A stretch of 64,000 nt of DNA, from the NCBI GenBank assembly GCA_900074745.1, contig LT598467.1:1302001-1366000 (forward strand), written 5' to 3'. Shown one piece after another: positions 40,491 through 49,750 of the stretch. This DNA is from Lachancea mirantina (taxonomy: Eukaryota; Ascomycota; Saccharomycetes; Saccharomycetales; Saccharomycetaceae). The number at the start of each line of letters is the position of its first letter. Position 1 is the stretch's first letter. Under the pieces are notes generated by a model. That model searched no databases. It saw only the letters and a program-made list of their open reading frames with translations, and had not been told where the DNA came from. A program made the translations under genes and the position numbers.

Positions 40491-42680
40491 ATGGCATCTC
40501 ACGAGCTCGTCCACGAGCTCGTGTACACGTTTTGGTCAGAAGACTACATTACGGGAATCAAGTCGCTACTTGATGCGATTACAGACGATATCACCAACAT
40601 CGAGAAGACCATTGAACTTACGAAAAGGGTGAACACCGAAGTCATTGGAAAAGCATTACGCAACCTCAAAGATGTGATTGGAGCAAACGAACTGAATTCT
40701 GATGACCAATCGCTTTTTTCTGTACTTCAACAACAGCAGGTCAAGGGATTAGCATTATATGCAGGAAGACTTCAGAGCATCGAGAACTGGGATGCAGAAA
40801 ACAAACATCTGGCCGATTTAGTTTCGCTGGTCTTCGAGTTCAAAGAGTTCTACAAAGATAGCAAAGAGATTTTGAACGGTAACTATGGATCTTGTTCGAA
40901 GAGATCGGCTGAATCACGGAATTATATGGACTACTGCGACAAAATTCACAGAGCGATTTCGAAGTATTCGGGAAACGTAGAAGAAGACAATGAGGTGAAA
41001 TTCAAAGTGCCCGAGATTCTGCCAGAGTTCCCGACGATTAGCTTTCCGTTTGAGCTGGACCCCAAATTCAAGTTCAACGACGAATCGAATTTTTCAAGCT
41101 TTTTGATAGAATTACAAGGTGGAACGGCCCATTCTAATAGATTAGTTCCTTTTCCCGGACTACCCAGACAGTATTTTGCGAGCGAAGCTCTCTTCAAAGC
41201 TCTGCGGAAGAAAGATCCCCATTTAGACAATTCTACTTTCAATCTAGAGCGCATAGGTCAAATACTACTCGACAAAGGCATTATTTGCCAGTACAACGAC
41301 GTTCTTGGCGTGAAAGCGAAATTTGAGTCGAATGATTTCTATGTATGGATCCCTTGCGAGAAAATGGACACCACAGTCTCAAAACAAGAACCGTCTGTTC
41401 GTGGTAAAGCGCTTTTCAGCGATTTGTTACACAGAATTCAAGAATCTCGCGTCAACCTACCGCCTTTAAAATCTGTGCAAGATTTGACTCGCGAGCGAAA
41501 ACACTTGGAGGAGCAAAACGAATTGTATCTCAAGAGTTGTCTTGCCCTGGATCTTTGTACGACCCAGTTAGAAATTGAACTTCGGAAATGCATGCTTCAG
41601 TACGCGAAGATGTCTAGGCGAAAATGCCTGAAACTGAATGCGGCTGCCTGCGATTTTGCAGCAAGATACGGCTCTGCTCTCAACGTTCAATTTTCGGTGC
41701 AAGGCGGCGATATAGACAAAGAGCTGGATCGCATGTATGCTCGAAATTTAGGAACCGTCGGGTTTTACACACCGGGAGATAAAATCTATTTCAAACAGTT
41801 TAAACCTGATCGGTTCGGGATCACGTCATTACTGTTTTCACAGGATATCAGTCAGGCTGTTACAGACGAGAGAGGAAAATCTCTGGTATTACAAATGCTC
41901 TTAACCAAACTGCTCGAGTTTTCAGCAAGTGAAGTCGCGAAAGCTTGGTCCGCGCCGCTGGATTTTACAAGAGTTGGAGAATTTCGAAGAGACTGCCTCA
42001 AGGAATTCCACAGTAGCAACGGCGATGCGCGCATGGCGATGGAAACGGCGCTAGCGAAAAGACAGAGACCGGTGACGGAACTCGTTGGAATGATCAAATA
42101 CTGGCTTTTAGAGTTGTCAGACTCGCTGATACCTGCAGTAGCATACCAGGACATGCTTGAGGGCGAAATAGAGCGCGCTCTGGAGAAATGTCCTGCGGAA
42201 AGTCTTGCGAATTTGCTTACAATTTGTGATCATTTCCAGTGGCTCACGGAAAAAACCGAGTCCGGTGACACACTGACGCAGTTACTCGAAACCTACTCAG
42301 ATTTCCCAGTGTGTCATTGTTTTGTGAGACACAGGCTCAGAAACCCACAGCATTGGCGATCGTTGTCGCGTCATTTCGCCAAACTGTTGGCGGCCAAAGA
42401 TCAAATCCAAAAAATGCATGAAACAAGACTGAAAGACGTTCCAAAGATACCTGAAATTGCAGCTGCACATTACATGGAGCCCGAGTTAAAATCCACGGGC
42501 CACTTGGCGCTGCCCCAGGACTCAGACACGGAGTTTGTTCCGCGGCCGTTCAAGACTTCTGTGGTAGAAACCACTCCTGTGCGACCATCTAGCAAACGTC
42601 TGAGCGGGATAAATCTGCTGGCCTCTACACCGTCCCCATGCTCGTCTCCGGTTCCCACGGGCCGAGTAAGCAGTCCATAG
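40491..42680 (+). CDS. RGD3: F-BAR and RhoGAP protein Rgd3
   Basis: Rgd3 is a GTPase-activating protein for Rho3 on trafficking vesicles. The N-terminal F-BAR-type coiled domain (about 1-160) begins FWSEDYITGIKSLLDAI. A DEP-like region (about 205-300) contains SEALFKALRKKDPHLDN, then more helices. The RhoGAP region (about 440-640) contains FGITSLLFSQDISQAV and VGMIKYWLLELSDSLIP. The tail is Ser/Pro-rich with RPSSKRLSGINLLASTPSP. It has 729 residues versus 785 in S. cerevisiae. I cannot place the GAP arginine finger with certainty. Position between SVP26 and GND1 equals YHR182W. Confidence 0.92.
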   Translation: MASHELVHELVYTFWSEDYITGIKSLLDAITDDITNIEKTIELTKRVNTEVIGKALRNLKDVIGANELNSDDQSLFSVLQQQQVKGLALYAGRLQSIENWDAENKHLADLVSLVFEFKEFYKDSKEILNGNYGSCSKRSAESRNYMDYCDKIHRAISKYSGNVEEDNEVKFKVPEILPEFPTISFPFELDPKFKFNDESNFSSFLIELQGGTAHSNRLVPFPGLPRQYFASEALFKALRKKDPHLDNSTFNLERIGQILLDKGIICQYNDVLGVKAKFESNDFYVWIPCEKMDTTVSKQEPSVRGKALFSDLLHRIQESRVNLPPLKSVQDLTRERKHLEEQNELYLKSCLALDLCTTQLEIELRKCMLQYAKMSRRKCLKLNAAACDFAARYGSALNVQFSVQGGDIDKELDRMYARNLGTVGFYTPGDKIYFKQFKPDRFGITSLLFSQDISQAVTDERGKSLVLQMLLTKLLEFSASEVAKAWSAPLDFTRVGEFRRDCLKEFHSSNGDARMAMETALAKRQRPVTELVGMIKYWLLELSDSLIPAVAYQDMLEGEIERALEKCPAESLANLLTICDHFQWLTEKTESGDTLTQLLETYSDFPVCHCFVRHRLRNPQHWRSLSRHFAKLLAAKDQIQKMHETRLKDVPKIPEIAAAHYMEPELKSTGHLALPQDSDTEFVPRPFKTSVVETTPVRPSSKRLSGINLLASTPSPCSSPVPTGRVSSP

Positions 42681-43202
42681 TAATGATCGAAGTGCGCGGT
42701 CATGTGACCACTGTGACAGATTTACCCGAATAGGAATTCAAGAAATTGACGTCACGTGACCAAAATGACAAATATATCCAAAGAAGAAGTCGAGGTTTGA
42801 CGTTAAGTTAAACCCACGTAAAACCACGTGGTTCCTCTTCTGAAAGGCGTATCAAGAGCCCTTTAGCCTTGCGACAAATCGCACTGCTGCCAATGCTCAA
42901 TTCTGGAAGCTTCTCTCTAGATCTTTCTTGTTTCCTAAGCGTTTCCCTTCATTAGTAATAGACAAAAGCATGTAACCATACACGACGCACTTATTCAGCC
43001 CAAAAAACGTGACCTCCTTCGCGACTTTTCACGTGACCTTACCCCTCGAAGCAAAAACACACTCAGCCGTGCACCTCATGAAAAATTATATAAAGGAAGC
43101 TTCTCCCGGTTGGAAAATTCAGGGTGGCAAAACTGAACTAGAGTCTTTGTTTAAATCATAGAGTATTTCCAAAAACTCTGGACCATATTATAGAATACAA
43201 CA
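42681..43202 (+). promoter_or_regulatory. GND1 promoter with three CACGTG sites and TATA
   Basis: CACGTG occurs at 42753-42758, 42825-42830 and 43030-43035, plus CATGTG near 42701. TATATAAA at 43087-43094 lies about 110 bp before the start codon. GGAAGC (Gcr1-like) follows it. High expression of GND1 is expected from its codon bias. Confidence 0.55.
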
Positions 43203-44816
43203 ATGTCCGAACCAAAGTAGGTAAACAATGGGAAATGTGGGCTACCAATGGGTTCAATTGACGCTTTTTAGTGAGTCATGTGGCCCGTTTTTGGCCTTTT
43301 TTCGAGCACTTTGGTGCATATCGTCCAATCAGCTTGACTAACAATGTACAGGGGTGACATCGGTCTTATTGGATTGGCCGTAATGGGTCAAAACCTTATC
43401 CTAAACGCCGCTGACCACGGTTACACGGTTGTTGCTTATAACAGAACCGTTTCCAAGGTGGACCATTTCATGGCCAACGAAGCCAAGGGTAAGTCGATCA
43501 TTGGCGCTCATTCCGTCAAGGAGCTCATTGAAAACTTGAAGAGACCCAGAAGAATCATTCTTTTGGTGAAGGCCGGTCCAGCTGTCGACGCGTTCATTGA
43601 GCAATTGTTGCCATACTTGGATAAAGGGGACATCATCATCGACGGTGGTAACTCGCATTTCCCCGACTCCAACCGTCGTTACGAAGAACTCAAGCAAAAG
43701 GGTATCAGCTTCGTCGGTTCTGGTGTCTCTGGTGGTGAAGAAGGTGCTCGTTACGGACCTTCTTTGATGCCAGGTGGTGCTGAAGAGGCTTGGCCTCACA
43801 TCAAGGAGATTTTCCAAGCGATCTCCGCCAAGAGCGACGGCGAACCTTGTTGCGACTGGGTTGGCCCCGCGGGATCTGGTCACTACGTCAAGATGGTGCA
43901 CAACGGTATTGAATACGGTGACATGCAACTCATTTGTGAGGCGTACGATATCTTGAAGAGAGTTGGTGGATTCAACGACAAAGAAATTAGCGAAGTTTTT
44001 ACCAAATGGAACAAAGGTGTTCTAGATTCGTTCTTGATCGAAATCACCAGGGACATTTTGAAGTACGACGACAAGGACGGTACTCCACTTGTCGAAAAGA
44101 TCTTGGACTCTGCCGGACAAAAGGGTACCGGTAAGTGGACCGCTATCAATGCGTTGGATCTAGGTATGCCTGTCACTTTGATCGGTGAAGCCGTTTTCGC
44201 TCGTTGTTTGTCTTCCTTAAAATCTGAAAGAAGAGATGCTTCCAAGATTTTACCAGGTCCACAAATTCCAAAAGACGCTATCAAGGACAGACAACAATTT
44301 GTTGACGACTTAGAACAAGCTTTGTATGCGTCCAAGATCATCTCTTATGCCCAAGGTTTCATGTTGATTCGTGAAGCCGGTAAGACTTACAACTGGAAAT
44401 TGAACAACCCTGCTATCGCTTTGATGTGGAGAGGTGGCTGTATCATCAGATCCGTGTTTTTGGCCGAAATTACCAAGGCTTACAGAGAAAAGCCAGACTT
44501 GGAGAACCTTTTGTTCCACAAGTTCTTCTCTGATGCTATCTCCAAGGCTCAATCCGGATGGAGAAAGTCTATTGGTTTGGCCACATCTTTCGGTATCCCA
44601 ACCCCAGCTTTCTCTACTGCTTTGGCCTTCTACGACGGTTACAGATCTGAGAGATTGCCTGCTAACCTATTGCAAGCTCAACGTGACTACTTTGGTGCTC
44701 ACACTTTCAGAGTCTTGCCAGAGGCTGCTGACGAACACCTTCCAGAAGGTCAAGACATTCATATCAACTGGACCGGTAAGGGTGGTAACGTTTCTGCTTC
44801 TACTTATCAAGCTTAA
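43203..44816 (+). CDS. GND1: 6-phosphogluconate dehydrogenase, spliced (14-nt first exon)
   Basis: Oxidatively decarboxylates 6-phosphogluconate to ribulose-5-phosphate, making NADPH. Exon 1 is 43203-43216 (ATGTCCGAACCAAA), exon 2 is 43352-44816; joining yields MSEPKGDIGLIGLAVMGQNL, 492 residues against 489 in S. cerevisiae Gnd1. Reading without splicing would start at MYRGDIG and lose the usual N-terminus. The NADP-binding GLAVMG motif is at 12-17. GVSGGEEGARYGPSLMPGG, HYVKMVHNGIEYGDMQ (catalytic Lys) and the end GGNVSASTYQA are standard. Codon use is highly biased. It is the single copy equivalent to GND1 (YHR183W) and GND2 (YGR256W). Confidence 0.95.
43217..43351 (+). other. Spliceosomal intron of GND1
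   Basis: 135 nt. The donor is GTAGGT (43217-43222), a variant of GTATGT; branch-point GACTAAC at 43336-43342 (consensus TACTAAC); acceptor TACAG ending at 43351, 9-10 nt after the branch A. Splicing restores the family N-terminus in frame. The exon 1/2 junction falls within the Lys5 codon. Confidence 0.85.
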
Positions 44817-45155
44817 GCTAAGACTACTGAGCCAAGTAGTTTAATCGATAAAAAAACAAAGACATCGAAAGACGTTAATTATGTTAGGTTTTTGTAGCGA
44901 AGTTTTCTTCTGTTCCGTGTCGCGTCGTGTCGTGTCGTGTTGCCGTTCGTCTTGATGGTTGTCAATGTCGATGTCAATAGCGTCGAGGGTTACTTGCATT
45001 AGCGACGCTTGTCGTTAAACTTTTGTGGAATCTTGTCAGGTGTTGATGGACCACAATTAAATTCAATACAAAAATAAGGTGATGAAGTGGAACACTTTCC
45101 CTCTTGTCTAGAGACTTCTTACTATTATTATCTACAGAATTTCGTTTGTACAAGC
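44817..45155. other. GND1-SSP1 intergenic region
   Basis: 339 bp holding the GND1 terminator and SSP1 promoter. It contains a small pentamer array (listed separately). I did not find a clear middle-meiotic MSE (CRCAAAW). Confidence 0.4.
44916..44940. repeat. CGTGT pentanucleotide array
   Basis: Five copies: CGTGT, CGCGT, CGTGT, CGTGT, CGTGT, about 100 bp after the GND1 stop. A simple slippage microsatellite. Confidence 0.85.
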
Positions 45156-46985
45156 ATGACTAAAGCAGCCTCGCAATATTTACAAGAGCAGCAAAGGCTT
45201 TACTCGAAGCTGGCTTATCCTCATGAAGAGTACTTTGCGCGTCCGTCCTTTGAGTACAAGCCACAAAGATACGAACGGATCAAAGACAGCAACAACAATG
45301 GATCGATGAATGAGGATTATGGTCGTGGATCGCGTGGATTCTTTGAACGATTTAAGTCGAAACTCAACCTGTTTCGCGACAATTCGTATGATTCCGAAGA
45401 CCAACATTCAGTTACTATGGAGCAACGTCAACTTTGGGATTACGTCAAGGATAAGCCCATCGACTTGAGGGTCACAGATCCGGATTTAATCAACGACGAC
45501 TGTAAGTCGTCGCCGAACAAAGAACCTGCCCTAAGAAGTGCAAACACATTTTTGACTCCTAATGCCATGGATGACAATTTCGGCCACATGAACAGAGCCG
45601 GCCATTTGAATGCGGAGAAAAAGCCAAATGGTAATCTGAGCAGTGTACCATTTACAGGCTCTCCGCTTACATCGACCGCCGCAAATGATTTTATTGGAAT
45701 CGACCTCGACGCTTCGTTGTTTCGTGAGTCGCCCTGGACTGGATTGTCGGGTCGTTCCCCTTTGGCAAGACGTACCACCATGCAGACGATTTTGAAAAGA
45801 CTGGTTCACATCTCAACAAAAAAGCAGGAAGTCGCCAAAAGTTATCAAAAGTTGTTGAAAGAGCTTGGAGATTGGTGGCAGGATACAATAGAATCCGAGG
45901 AGAGCGCTACACTAATCACGGATCTCCAAAAACTATTTCACGAAGACATGGTGATGGAACTTCGAATCTCTTCAAAACTGAAAGAAATTTCTCAAGCGTT
46001 AGAGTTCACAAAACTCAGGGAAGATGAAATGCTACAAGTTCGCAAGGAACTGCAATCAACCGCGAAGAAGTACGCCCACGTGAAATCTAAGAAAGGTGGG
46101 CAAAGTGAGGATGCTGCATTTCTCAGAGAAAAAGTTACCACAAAACAGAACTCATTAGCAGTGATCACCGGACATTACCTCAAGGCCTTATCAGTCACGG
46201 CGAGAGAGCTTTTTGTTAATGCAAGCGTCGATTTTTTCGAAACATCATCGGAATTGAAAGACGCTAGCAAGCGATTCTTCCAAGGCTCAGTTGAATACCT
46301 AAGAACAATTCAGGCGAACAACATAGAGCAACATATCGAGGATCTTCGGAAAAAACGCGCTGATAAACACTGGGAAAAACTGACGCCGCTTGAAAAAAAC
46401 GATCCGAATCGACTGGGTGCAATTATGACTGGAATGTACAACGGCCAGGATTCGTTGATGAAATGTGTGACAAGAAAGATGGAATCAAAAACCGACTCTG
46501 ACGCAGCCAATCAAAAAATAAACGATCCGAAGTCGAATTTCAAATTAGAGTTCAAGACTGGATTGGATGACACCGTTTCTGGAATTACATCCGAGAAAAC
46601 TGAGATTGCACGGCCCGATAGACAAATTGTTAATGTTTCACATTTGACCCTTGAAAGAGTCAAGCACGAGCCATGCAGTGGTCCAGACTTGCACAAAACT
46701 TTGAGGAAGGAAAGTCCGACTGTACTCTCTGATCAAAAACGAAATCGGAAAACGGGTGAAATACCCGGTGCAAAAAAGCAGACTAGCGACCGACACGAGT
46801 TCAATCGCTACCACAGAAATGGTAATATAAGTAAGGAAAATTCGGATGACAACGGATTGATTATCAAGTTTGGAGAAAGTCACACAAAAGATGTTTCACA
46901 TAGTTTTTACGAGCCAGAAAATGAGCTCAATTGTAATCGATGGATCGAAACGGCTCAAATTCCTGAGTATTTGAGCCAGAAGTGA
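45156..46985 (+). CDS. SSP1: Prospore-membrane leading-edge protein Ssp1
   Basis: Ssp1 is a meiosis-specific protein of the leading-edge ring that keeps the prospore membrane mouth open. The first ATG at 45156 gives 609 residues (571 in S. cerevisiae). The N-terminal 200 residues are polar. About 205-400 is a helical BAR-like region (RTTMQTILKRLVHIS, LLKELGDWWQDTIESEESATL, ELFVNASVDFFETSSELKDASK), and the rest is Lys/Ser-rich and disordered. Sequence similarity alone is weak; identification depends on its position directly after GND1 (YHR183W-YHR184W) and the BAR-like middle. Confidence 0.8.
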   Translation: MTKAASQYLQEQQRLYSKLAYPHEEYFARPSFEYKPQRYERIKDSNNNGSMNEDYGRGSRGFFERFKSKLNLFRDNSYDSEDQHSVTMEQRQLWDYVKDKPIDLRVTDPDLINDDCKSSPNKEPALRSANTFLTPNAMDDNFGHMNRAGHLNAEKKPNGNLSSVPFTGSPLTSTAANDFIGIDLDASLFRESPWTGLSGRSPLARRTTMQTILKRLVHISTKKQEVAKSYQKLLKELGDWWQDTIESEESATLITDLQKLFHEDMVMELRISSKLKEISQALEFTKLREDEMLQVRKELQSTAKKYAHVKSKKGGQSEDAAFLREKVTTKQNSLAVITGHYLKALSVTARELFVNASVDFFETSSELKDASKRFFQGSVEYLRTIQANNIEQHIEDLRKKRADKHWEKLTPLEKNDPNRLGAIMTGMYNGQDSLMKCVTRKMESKTDSDAANQKINDPKSNFKLEFKTGLDDTVSGITSEKTEIARPDRQIVNVSHLTLERVKHEPCSGPDLHKTLRKESPTVLSDQKRNRKTGEIPGAKKQTSDRHEFNRYHRNGNISKENSDDNGLIIKFGESHTKDVSHSFYEPENELNCNRWIETAQIPEYLSQK

Positions 46986-47094
46986 CTCATTTAGAATTCT
47001 GACGTGGCTAGCAATTTTGTCTGATTTTTCATTCTTTTGGCATAAAGAACAATAAAGGGCGTGTAGTCGTTACAAGATATAGTGACACTTTTAA

Positions 47095-48150
47095 TCAAGA
47101 TGCAAATAATCTCTTTCCGACCTCGTACGTTGAAATCATGATCGCGCAGCTCGGTGCCACCTTGAATAGTCTGGGCATCAACCCAGTATAAAGAGCAGAC
47201 AATCCCTCGGTTTTCCGAATAGTATTCAAATATTTGAACATATTTTTTGATTGTTGAGTATTGTCATTGGATTTCGTGGAATTGATGTAACATATTTGCA
47301 TTCTAGTTTTCCCAACATCGAAGGGGTGTGTGCATAGAGCAGCAACGATGCCACTAAAAGACCCACCTATGAAACTGTTCAAAAAATGCGTTGCATGGGA
47401 GTCAGAATCGAGTCGGGACTTCCCGATAGTTGAGTTTCTTTTATAAAGCTCGTAAAATCCCCAGTAAATGGCACTGAATGGAATATCCCTCCATAGCGTA
47501 ATTTCTAAACCTTTGAACAGGGCTTTGAACCCAATGTTTGACACTTCGATTTGCGTTTCCTTGATAAGGTCCTTCATCATCATTGCCGTTGTTACTGTAG
47601 GCCCGGACCTGGGGATACTTTGCAAGCGAGTCCGAAGAAGTTCCAACGGCGCAACTGAAGTGGCAGCCAGCGCCCTAGCAATTCCGCCGCAGAATATTGG
47701 GTTCAAAATCGGGTACGGTTCACTTAAAGGTGATCGATCTCGCAAACTTTCGTAGCCAGCAAAATAAACCATATTAGCCGGAGCTGCCATTAAAAGCGTG
47801 ATAGAGATACCTCTCCACAATGCGGTAGCTCCCTCGAATTTCGCAATTTTCAAAAAAGCATCCCAGGTGTTATTAAATTTGAATGTACTGCTCTTACATT
47901 GTACATCGTGAAAGCAAGAATCCTGCCAAAAGACATGATATGGCGCAGATTTAAAGCCCCTGGAACCTCCAGCAGTCACAGCTCGAACGTCTGTCGGTAT
48001 CTCACACGAACAATTAGGAAGCATTTCCTGCTGTTGAAGTCGTACCCTCACAACATCCATCGGTGTTAAAATCACCGACGTTATTACTGATCCGGTCACC
48101 GCACTTAGCATACGTTCTTTCAAACCAGCGGTCTTTTTCTCAGAAACCAT
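47095..48150 (-). CDS. MTM1: Mitochondrial carrier Mtm1 (SLC25A39-like)
   Basis: Inner-membrane carrier family member needed for mitochondrial manganese superoxide dismutase activity and iron balance; linked to glutathione or pyridoxal phosphate import. Three carrier repeats show PMDVVRVRLQ, PLELLRTRLQ and PFDVGKTRMQ. A family-specific Cys-bearing insert follows the first helix (LPNCSCE, about 45-50, then GFKSAPYHVFWQDSCFHDVQC). 351 residues against 366. In S. cerevisiae it neighbours GND2 (YGR256W-YGR257C), so its place between SSP1 and PFS1 is a merged-track signature. Convergent with SSP1, 109 bp between stops. Confidence 0.95.
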   Translation of the reverse strand: MVSEKKTAGLKERMLSAVTGSVITSVILTPMDVVRVRLQQQEMLPNCSCEIPTDVRAVTAGGSRGFKSAPYHVFWQDSCFHDVQCKSSTFKFNNTWDAFLKIAKFEGATALWRGISITLLMAAPANMVYFAGYESLRDRSPLSEPYPILNPIFCGGIARALAATSVAPLELLRTRLQSIPRSGPTVTTAMMMKDLIKETQIEVSNIGFKALFKGLEITLWRDIPFSAIYWGFYELYKRNSTIGKSRLDSDSHATHFLNSFIGGSFSGIVAALCTHPFDVGKTRMQICYINSTKSNDNTQQSKNMFKYLNTIRKTEGLSALYTGLMPRLFKVAPSCAIMISTYEVGKRLFAS

Positions 48151-48665
48151 TTTGGCCTAGAAATGTCAGGATATGCCCTCACTAATGCCTCTAGATCTGT
48201 GCTGTCAAATAGACTTAACTGAGTTATCCTTCCTCTTCAATCATTACTTGCTTGCCTACTTACTCGGATTTCGTACAAACGAACATCCATGGTCTCAGTC
48301 AAAATAGAATATCACATTAAACTAATTTGCTCGTCACGCATGAATCACTCTACGCTTCTCAAATACATATTCTGACTCATGAGACTATCTCTATGGTTTT
48401 CATTCACCTTCGAGACTCACCGTTATCCTACTTAATGGTTTTCTAGAGAACTTGTTTTCGAGGTGTTTATTTTAGAGATATTTCCCATAGAGCTATCAAA
48501 CGTGTAACTTTGCCTTACTATTTCGCTGTTTCTTGAGCATTTCGTTGTGATCACCCCAGTCCTTCCATGATTATCACCTTAATTTCGGTGTGACATCCGA
48601 ATAATGACAGATAAGGATAAAGTGATATTTCTCTTTTCCTCATAGTAATGAGAATAAGAAACGAT
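48151..48665. other. MTM1-PFS1 intergenic region
   Basis: 515 bp, AT-rich. It serves as MTM1 promoter and PFS1 3' flank (both minus strand). No gene, tRNA or recognisable mobile remnant found. Confidence 0.4.
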
Positions 48666-49490
48666 CTAGAGAGAAGGACTGGACATAGAAATCTGTCCGG
48701 AAGAAGTCTGCGTAAATTCGGGAGTTAGCTCATAAAGCCTCCGTACCATGCTGTCAATTTTTTTGGCCTGTAATTGTAAAAGTTCGTCGGGTGTAGACAA
48801 CGAGAAGCTCAAAAATTTATGTCTGTTTTCCAGACCATAGTCGAATTCGCATTCTTCCCAGTCAATGGTGTCGTCAACACTGTAGCATTCGCTTTCCCAC
48901 ACACCGTCACTCAAGCTGTGCACTGGGACGTGTTCTATCCACTTGGTGACTTTTTCTTGATGGGGCATGTTTACCGCAGTACGCGGATTGAAATAGGGTG
49001 GGAACGTCTGGAATCCGAAGTTTTCGAACTCGTCAAAGACGTTACTAACGTCTTGACCGGTCAATTCGCGGCTCACCACTGCAGAAATGTTCGGATTTGC
49101 ATATAACGATGTGTTTAATGGGATGTTGCTGTTGCTTTGAGAATAATTCATAAACGCATAACGCATTGGCGGATTTTCCATGGAACAAGTATTCCGGGGG
49201 CTCACATGAGCACCAGAGTTTGGAAATGAGTCTTCCGGACGCATCGAGTCCACTGCAACGGGGCTCATAAAAAATCCAGACGACCTATCGGCACTTTCAA
49301 TGTGGGGAGAAAGCAAGTCTTGCGGCTCGTATCTCCTGTTTTTCTGTATTTTGAAACTATTTTGCTTCTTTGGAGACCGTTCAAGTCCTAGTCTGGCACT
49401 TGCTGAATGAGAACTCGATTCAATATTCACAACGTTACTATTCGCTATCAAAGTGCGGTTTGTTCTTTGTGGTATTTTTTGAGATTTCAT
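48666..49490 (-). CDS. PFS1: Sporulation protein Pfs1 (Ady1), by position
   Basis: In S. cerevisiae Pfs1/Ady1 (237 residues) acts in choosing spindle poles for prospore membrane formation. This 274-residue protein has a basic, Ser/Asn-rich N-terminus and a more conserved-looking C-terminal third: FENFGFQTFPPYFNPRTAVNMPHQEKVTKWIEHVPVH (about 155-190), CYSVDDTIDWEECEFDYG and LSFSLSTPDELLQLQAKKIDSMVRRLYEL. I cannot confirm similarity by eye; the call rests on synteny with YHR185C between SSP1 and KOG1. It lacks membrane segments and known catalytic motifs. Confidence 0.7.
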   Translation of the reverse strand: MKSQKIPQRTNRTLIANSNVVNIESSSHSASARLGLERSPKKQNSFKIQKNRRYEPQDLLSPHIESADRSSGFFMSPVAVDSMRPEDSFPNSGAHVSPRNTCSMENPPMRYAFMNYSQSNSNIPLNTSLYANPNISAVVSRELTGQDVSNVFDEFENFGFQTFPPYFNPRTAVNMPHQEKVTKWIEHVPVHSLSDGVWESECYSVDDTIDWEECEFDYGLENRHKFLSFSLSTPDELLQLQAKKIDSMVRRLYELTPEFTQTSSGQISMSSPSL

Positions 49491-49750
49491 TCCGTTTTAA
49501 TTACACAAAAATTTTTAGCCGCTTATCCAATTCACCCAAATTTCTCAAATCTAAATTAACCTGATGTCGACAGGAGCTATCCGCTTTTCAGTTGTCTCTT
49601 GATGGATAATTATTATTTGTGTTTTCTTGTCGTTTTCAGTTAAAGCTTTCAAGCTGTATTTGGAGATAAATCTTGTTAAATTAAGCGTGAAAAACAGGAG
49701 AAAAGACTAGATCGTCCCCGAAAAGATACAATATTACAGCTTTAGTAATA

